Below are positions 14,098-14,916 of a DNA stretch of 14,916 nt, piece after piece. The notes below the pieces were generated by a model. That model did not search any database, was not told where the DNA came from, and saw only the letters and a program-made list of their open reading frames with translations. The translations under genes were made by a program, and so were the position numbers. Source of the stretch: JAAYZQ01 sp041300865 (GTDB taxonomy: Bacteria > Chloroflexota > Anaerolineae > JAAYZQ01); contig JBFYTF010000100.1 in NCBI GenBank assembly GCA_041300865.1, positions 1 to 14,916 on the forward strand, read 5' to 3'. The stretch's first letter is position 1. Each line of letters begins with the position of its first letter.

Positions 14098-14690
14098 TTT
14101 TTTGCCTCGGTCTCGGGATCGGTCACCTCGACCACCCCTGCTTTGCGCTTGCGCTGTACGGTCCCGGTTTTGCACCACGTCCGGCCCTTCTGCCAGGTCC
14201 AACCCGCGTCGTGCAATACGCACCACACGGTATAGGTGCTGATGTCGGGCAGCCCATCCGGTGTTTCTCTCAACGCTCGCTGCAAGGTCGTGAGCGACCA
14301 GGTGGCCGTCCCATCCTGTTCTCGGTCGGGCGTTCGCTCAAACTCAGCCAAGATGCGTTTCCGCTCCTCGACGCCATAGATGACTTCAGGCCCACCGCCG
14401 TGTCGCGTCTCAAGGGCCGCCAGACCATCCTTGTTGAACCGAGCTACCAGTTGCGACACAGCATCATTCGAACGGCGACCGGCAGCCCGCGCCGCGGCTT
14501 CGTAGGTCGCACCACCGGCAACCGCCAACAGCGATTTGGCCCGAGCGACGTGAACGGCGGGCTCGTTCTGAGCACGACTGATCCGTTCCAGGACTTCTCG
14601 TTCTTCATCGGTAAGCGGGCGCAACGGATCTTGCCTTCGACGCGTCATCACCAGATTCCGTTCAAGTGTTGTTTGGCGTGCGCCCGACAT
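14091..14690 (-). CDS. IS630 family transposase, helix-turn-helix part (frame A)
   Basis: This 199-residue frame is the N-terminal DNA-binding half: a homeodomain-like helix-turn-helix (about 25-95, TYEAAARAAGRRSNDAVSQL) and a second winged region (about 105-170, ISTYTVWCVLHDAGWTWQKG) as in IS630 transposases. It ends six codons after the A8 run begins; a -1 slip continues it into the DDE domain. The ATG at 14690 overlaps a TATAAT (minus strand, 14689-14694); if that is the -10 element, the transcript would begin inside the frame and the ATG at 14648 (MTRRRQDPLR) would be the real start. Neither start has a good ribosome site. Confidence 0.8.
   Translation of the reverse strand: MSGARQTTLERNLVMTRRRQDPLRPLTDEEREVLERISRAQNEPAVHVARAKSLLAVAGGATYEAAARAAGRRSNDAVSQLVARFNKDGLAALETRHGGGPEVIYGVEERKRILAEFERTPDREQDGTATWSLTTLQRALRETPDGLPDISTYTVWCVLHDAGWTWQKGRTWCKTGTVQRKRKAGVVEVTDPETEAKKT
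14096..14103 (-). other. A8 slippery run for programmed -1 frameshifting
   Basis: On the minus strand eight A residues follow GGC. Frame A reads GCA-AAA-AAA-ACT-TGA; one base back reads GGC-AAA-AAA-AAC-TTG, which is frame B. A_AAA_AAA is a standard -1 slippery sequence and is common in IS630 elements. A ninth A would join the frames without slippage, so an assembly homopolymer error cannot be excluded. Confidence 0.7.
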
Positions 14691-14712
14691 TATACACGAC
14701 CTTGTTCAAAAT

Positions 14713-14738
14713 GGCTAACGACGTGACAAGTGACCCAC
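14713..14738 (-). repeat. Right terminal inverted repeat of the IS630 element
   Basis: Its outer 11 bases, AAGTGACCCAC on the plus strand, are the exact reverse complement of the left end. Confidence 0.85.
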
Positions 14739-14740
14739 TA
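14739..14740. repeat. TA target-site duplication, right copy
   Basis: Matches the TA at 13307-13308 and is followed by GTTC, the displaced downstream flank of the lipoprotein gene. Confidence 0.85.
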
Positions 14741-14830
14741 GTTCATCAGATCAGGCACGCCGGTGGTATCGATTCGGGCAATGATTGCTCGGAAGGGAGA
14801 GCAGAGGCCCTCGACTGTGAGCGAAGCAGT

Positions 14831-14861
14831 GCGGGCGCGTGGTCCGCACGCCTGTTTTGTT
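14831..14861 (+). terminator. Intrinsic terminator, probably once that of the lipoprotein gene
   Basis: GGCGCGTG (14834-14841) pairs with CGCACGCC (14845-14852) around a 3-nt loop, with one mismatch and one wobble, and is followed by TGTTTTGTT. Without the IS element it would lie about 90 bp after the lipoprotein stop codon. Confidence 0.5.
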
Positions 14862-14892
14862 GGCCTCGACGGGCGATTGATCGCCTGAGGCC
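14862..14892. other. Two-part stem-loop after the terminator
   Basis: An outer stem GGCCTC/GAGGCC (14862-14867 with 14887-14892) encloses an inner stem GGCGA/TCGCC (14872-14876 with 14881-14885) with a TTGA loop. It has no T-tract. It may be a second structural element or part of the next locus, which lies outside the window. Confidence 0.3.
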
Positions 14893-14916
14893 CAGGAACG
14901 TATCGCCTGGCCTTCC

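Larger units (their letters stand above)
13309..14738 (-). mobile_element. IS630 family insertion sequence, 1430 bp, apparently intact
   Basis: The element is bounded by imperfect 26-bp inverted repeats and flanked by TA on both sides. It carries one transposase in two overlapping frames on the minus strand. Both frames are free of internal stops and the catalytic acids are present, so it may still be active. It sits at the stop codon of the cupredoxin lipoprotein gene and separates that gene from its probable terminator. Confidence 0.9.

Overview
The window is GC-rich bacterial DNA. Alanine/threonine/proline-rich lipoprotein linkers, HPK7-type histidine kinases and an IS630 element of this style suggest Chloroflexota (Anaerolineae/Caldilineae-like). 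That placement is inference from protein style; no rRNA or other phylogenetic marker is present.

Left part (1-6169). The window opens inside a double-[4Fe-4S] protein whose end is at 269. Converging on it is a minus-strand pair: a small four-helix membrane protein (1286-1783), then a membrane-anchored M48 metalloprotease (334-1203). An aldo/keto reductase (2171-3022, minus) and a B12-binding radical SAM protein (3317-4828, plus) diverge from a shared region holding two well-formed sigma70-like promoters, one per strand. A minus-strand gene (4969-5643) encodes an odd protein in which a PDZ domain appears to sit inside a SnoaL-like fold; it has its own strong promoter.

Centre (6108-12039). A consensus-like promoter precedes a compact plus-strand run: a NarL/LuxR response regulator, a complete membrane histidine kinase, a second kinase that stops after its phospho-acceptor helices and has no ATPase domain, a receiver-only response regulator, and two acyltransferase-3 membrane enzymes. 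Overlapping or near-overlapping starts suggest translational coupling in the first part. The kinase without an ATPase and the regulator without a DNA-binding domain form a reduced second layer beside the full pair. The likely output is cell-envelope or polysaccharide acylation, but this rests on gene order only.

Right part (12040-14916). A lipoprotein follows, with a DUF7282-like domain and a copper-binding cupredoxin domain. A 1430-bp IS630-family element is inserted precisely at the TA of its TAG stop codon. TA duplication and 26-bp imperfect terminal inverted repeats define both ends. The transposase is split into two frames joined at an A8 run, as expected for programmed -1 frameshifting. 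Beyond the element lies what looks like the lipoprotein gene's original terminator, now displaced by the insertion. No CRISPR array, tRNA or rRNA was seen.
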